Positions 5,948 to 8,227 of a stretch of 8,227 bases of DNA are shown in pieces. Source of the DNA: Thiofilum sp039797965. Lineage in GTDB: Bacteria; Pseudomonadota; Gammaproteobacteria; Thiotrichales; Thiotrichaceae. Position 1 is the first letter of the stretch. Each line of letters opens with the position of its first letter. The position numbers were made by a program, and so were the translations under genes. The notes below the pieces were generated by a model. That model did not search any database. It was not told the origin of the DNA and worked only from the letters and a program-made list of their open reading frames with translations. Location of the stretch: contig JBDKGX010000107.1 of assembly GCA_039797965.1 (NCBI GenBank), positions 1-8,227 on the forward strand, in the 5' to 3' direction.

Positions 5948-5974
5948 CAAAGCATGGTTTATTCCTATGCTTTG
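5948..5974 (-). terminator. Hairpin between convergent nuclease gene and pepN
   Basis: CAAAGCAT (5948-5955) pairs perfectly with ATGCTTTG (5967-5974); GG/CC extends the stem past a single-base bulge around the 6-base loop TTTATT. The stem begins 15 bases beyond the pepN stop codon. On the minus strand a short TTTT lies 7-8 bases after the stem; no T-run follows on the plus strand. It most likely ends pepN transcription and may protect both transcripts. Confidence 0.5.
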
Positions 5975-5988
5975 CCCCACTCGCAAAC

Positions 5989-8227
5989 CTACACTAAACT
6001 TTTAGTCACAATCTCATTCACATCACTGGATAAATTAGGCGTACTTTGAATACGCTCTAATTGCGCTTTCATTAACCCTGAGCGAATGGGCTCATAATGC
6101 CGCCAATTCATCAAAGGGCGTACCATCCGTGACGCTATTTGAGGATTAAAGGTATTTAACTCAAGTACTCGATTCGCTAAAAACACATAGCCTTCCCCAT
6201 CAAGACTATGGAAATGTAACGGATTGCGCATCGCAAACGCACCAATCAAAGCTCGCACTTTATTGGGGTTACGAATATCGAATTTTTCATGATTCAACAA
6301 GGCTTTAACCCGCTCTAACGTATTCGGTAAAGACGAGGTGGCTTGTAACGCAAACCACTTATCTAGTACTAAAGTATTCGACTGCCAGCGATCATAAAAA
6401 TCAGCCAGAGCCCGCTCACGCTCATCACCCTCAATATTATTCAGCACCCCTAACGCCGCCAGCGTATCGGTCATATTGTTAGCATGACGATATTGTTCCG
6501 CCACCTGCTCAACAATACCTTCATCCTGAATACGTCCTAAATAGCTCAAGGCAATATTTTTCAGACTGCGCCGCCCCACACTTTGACTGTCAATCTCGTA
6601 GCGAGTCAAACTATTACGCTCGCTATAAATTTGCTCCAAATCCAGTCGTAACGCTTTAGCTAAATGAGTGATCACAAACTCACGAACGTCGTGAATCGCT
6701 TGCGGGTCACTGGGGCGCACCGCATCGGCGATATCAGTTTCAGAAGGTAAGGCTAATGCTTCGGCTTTAAACGCATCCTCCAAACTCGGATCCGTCAGGA
6801 GTACTTGGAAAGCATGCACAAAATAATGCTCTAAACCAAACGGCTCGCTATTCGATTTAGCCTCCAACAACTCTTTAAAGGTTTGCATCGCCAAACGTTG
6901 CCCTGCATCCCAACGATTAAAGGCATCACTATCATGCTGCATTAAAAACGCTAGCTCTTCGCCACTATAGGGATAAGACAATTTCACCGGAGCCGAGAAA
7001 TTACGTAGCAACGACGGCAAAGGCTTTTCGGCAATGTTTACAAAGGTAAAGGACTGTTCCGTCTCAGTAAAATGAAGGACTCGTGTAGTAGAAACGGGAG
7101 TACTTTCGCCTTGTAATTGCAAGGGTAAATCCTTGCCTTCTCTATCCAATAAACCTACTTCCATTGGAATCAGATAGGGCTGTTTGATCGAGGCTTCGGG
7201 GGTCGGTGGGCAAGATTGTTTAAAGGTTAAGGTGCAGGTTTTTGCCACCTCATCGTAGTGCATACTGGCGTGAACTTCGGGGGTACCTGCTTGATCATAC
7301 CAGCGCTGGAATTGAGCTAAATCTACTCCATTCGCATCGGTCATGGCTGCCAAAAAGTCCTCAGTCGTCACCGCTTGACCATCATGGCGTTTGAAATATA
7401 AATCCATGCCCTTACGAAAACCGTCACGCCCTAATAGCGTCAAGTACATGCGCACCACTTCCGCGCCCTTTTCGTACACGGTCATGGTGTAGAAGTTATT
7501 AATTTCCATATACGACGCCGGACGAATCGGATGCGCCATGGGGCTCGCATCTTCGGTAAATTGGAAAGTCCGTAAAGTCCGTACATCCTCAATACGCTTA
7601 ACCGGACGCGAATGTAAATCCGACGTAAACTCCTGATCACGGAATACCGTCAAACCTTCTTTTAAGGACAACTGAAACCAATCACGGCAAGTCACCCGAT
7701 TACCTGTCCAGTTATGAAAGTACTCATGACCAATTACCGCTTCAATATCGAGATAATCCACATCAGTCGCCGTTTCGGGACTGGCAAATACGAGCTGGGA
7801 ATTAAAAACATTTAAGCCCTTATTTTCCATCGCCCCCATATTAAAATCATCTACCGCCACAATCATATAAATATCAAGATCATACTCCAGCCCAAACCGC
7901 TCCTCGTCCCACCGCATCGCACGCTTGAGGGAAGCCATCGCATGACCGCATTTATCAATATTGTGTGCTTCGGTGTAAATATAGAGATCGACATTGCGCC
8001 CAGAGCTCGTCGTGAAGGTATCTTTCACGTGCTGCAAATTGCCCGCTACTAATGCAAACAAATAAGAGGGTTTTCTAAACGGGTCATGCCACACGGCAAA
8101 ATGCCGACCATTATCGGCTTGACCTTGCTCGATTAAATTACCGTTAGATAACAGTACAGGATATTGCTGTTGATCCGCCTCTAAACGGGTTGTAAATACC
8201 GTCATCACATCAGGGCGGTCAAGATAG
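5989..8227 (-). CDS. pepN: Aminopeptidase N (M1 family zinc metallopeptidase), 5' end outside window
   Basis: This is a cytoplasmic broad-specificity alanyl aminopeptidase of the M1 family. The reading frame runs off the right edge: the codons before the GTG at 8208 read YLDRPDV, the same as in E. coli PepN, so that GTG is internal and roughly the first 120 residues are missing. About 745 residues are visible. Motifs: GAMEN (7822-7836), which binds the substrate N-terminus; the zinc site HEYFH (7714-7728); the third ligand Glu in SLKEGLTVF about 19 residues on; and NNFYTMTVYEKGAEV with the transition-state Tyr. The remaining sequence follows E. coli PepN through the helical C-terminal domain (NNMTD, DKWFALQA, NPNKVRALIGAFA, NPQIASRM). 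It ends with a TAG stop at 5989-5991. No frameshift or missing residue is seen. It converges with the defence-like operon and marks resumption of the chromosomal backbone. Confidence 0.97.
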   Translation of the reverse strand, partial: YLDRPDVMTVFTTRLEADQQQYPVLLSNGNLIEQGQADNGRHFAVWHDPFRKPSYLFALVAGNLQHVKDTFTTSSGRNVDLYIYTEAHNIDKCGHAMASLKRAMRWDEERFGLEYDLDIYMIVAVDDFNMGAMENKGLNVFNSQLVFASPETATDVDYLDIEAVIGHEYFHNWTGNRVTCRDWFQLSLKEGLTVFRDQEFTSDLHSRPVKRIEDVRTLRTFQFTEDASPMAHPIRPASYMEINNFYTMTVYEKGAEVVRMYLTLLGRDGFRKGMDLYFKRHDGQAVTTEDFLAAMTDANGVDLAQFQRWYDQAGTPEVHASMHYDEVAKTCTLTFKQSCPPTPEASIKQPYLIPMEVGLLDREGKDLPLQLQGESTPVSTTRVLHFTETEQSFTFVNIAEKPLPSLLRNFSAPVKLSYPYSGEELAFLMQHDSDAFNRWDAGQRLAMQTFKELLEAKSNSEPFGLEHYFVHAFQVLLTDPSLEDAFKAEALALPSETDIADAVRPSDPQAIHDVREFVITHLAKALRLDLEQIYSERNSLTRYEIDSQSVGRRSLKNIALSYLGRIQDEGIVEQVAEQYRHANNMTDTLAALGVLNNIEGDERERALADFYDRWQSNTLVLDKWFALQATSSLPNTLERVKALLNHEKFDIRNPNKVRALIGAFAMRNPLHFHSLDGEGYVFLANRVLELNTFNPQIASRMVRPLMNWRHYEPIRSGLMKAQLERIQSTPNLSSDVNEIVTKSLV

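Noticed and set aside
5811..5990. Integron attC-like site after the nuclease gene
   Set aside because: GCATAAC at 5815-5821 loosely resembles one core site, but no matching GTTRRRY partner or paired inner boxes are present.
5989..8208. pepN starting at GTG 8208
   Set aside because: The frame stays open to the window edge and codes YLDRPDV as in E. coli PepN, so the true start is outside the window.

Overview
The window reads as the chromosome of a gammaproteobacterium of moderate GC content. The best evidence is the 3'-terminal gene on the minus strand, an aminopeptidase N that follows the E. coli PepN sequence closely over its whole visible length. The short conserved-hypothetical genes on the plus strand also fit this group. 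The genus cannot be fixed from the sequence alone; a Thiothrix-like or related lineage is only a guess.

Layout, left to right. (1) Positions 1-1422 (+) hold a Tat-exported FAD-linked oxidase of the berberine-bridge family. Its 5' end lies outside the window, and one extra G in a G7 run breaks it exactly at the flavin-attachment motif. A terminator-like hairpin follows. (2) Positions 1496-2038 (+) encode a small HExxH protein that looks like a zinc peptidase. (3) Positions 2159-2764 (+) encode an unrecognised 201-residue protein with a Gly/Met-rich N-terminal half. (4) Positions 2854-3258 (+) encode a YkgJ-type cysteine-cluster protein; an 11-bp perfect hairpin holds the upstream ATG in its loop. 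(5) Positions 3259-3471 hold a good sigma70-type promoter and a leader of about 147 nt with several stem-loops. (6) Positions 3472-5070 and 5067-5810 (+) form a two-gene AT-rich operon: a UG/Abi (DRT)-type reverse transcriptase with a helical C-terminal extension, translationally coupled to a PD-(D/E)XK nuclease-like protein. (7) Positions 5811-5988 are a GC-richer convergent intergenic region with a short repeat and a strong hairpin. (8) Positions 5989-8227 (-) are pepN, lacking its 5' end.

The exciting part is the RT plus nuclease cassette. It is much richer in A+T than its neighbours (about one third G+C in lines I counted, against 43-48% in pepN), uses AGA/AGG and ATA codons freely, and sits as a unit between housekeeping-type genes. 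It has its own promoter and a long structured leader. Reverse transcriptases of this class are known antiphage enzymes, several of them working with an RNA encoded just upstream. My inference is that this is a phage-defence module in which the RT makes cDNA, perhaps from the leader RNA, and the nuclease-like protein is the partner or effector. Whether it matches an already named DRT type cannot be settled without homology searches.
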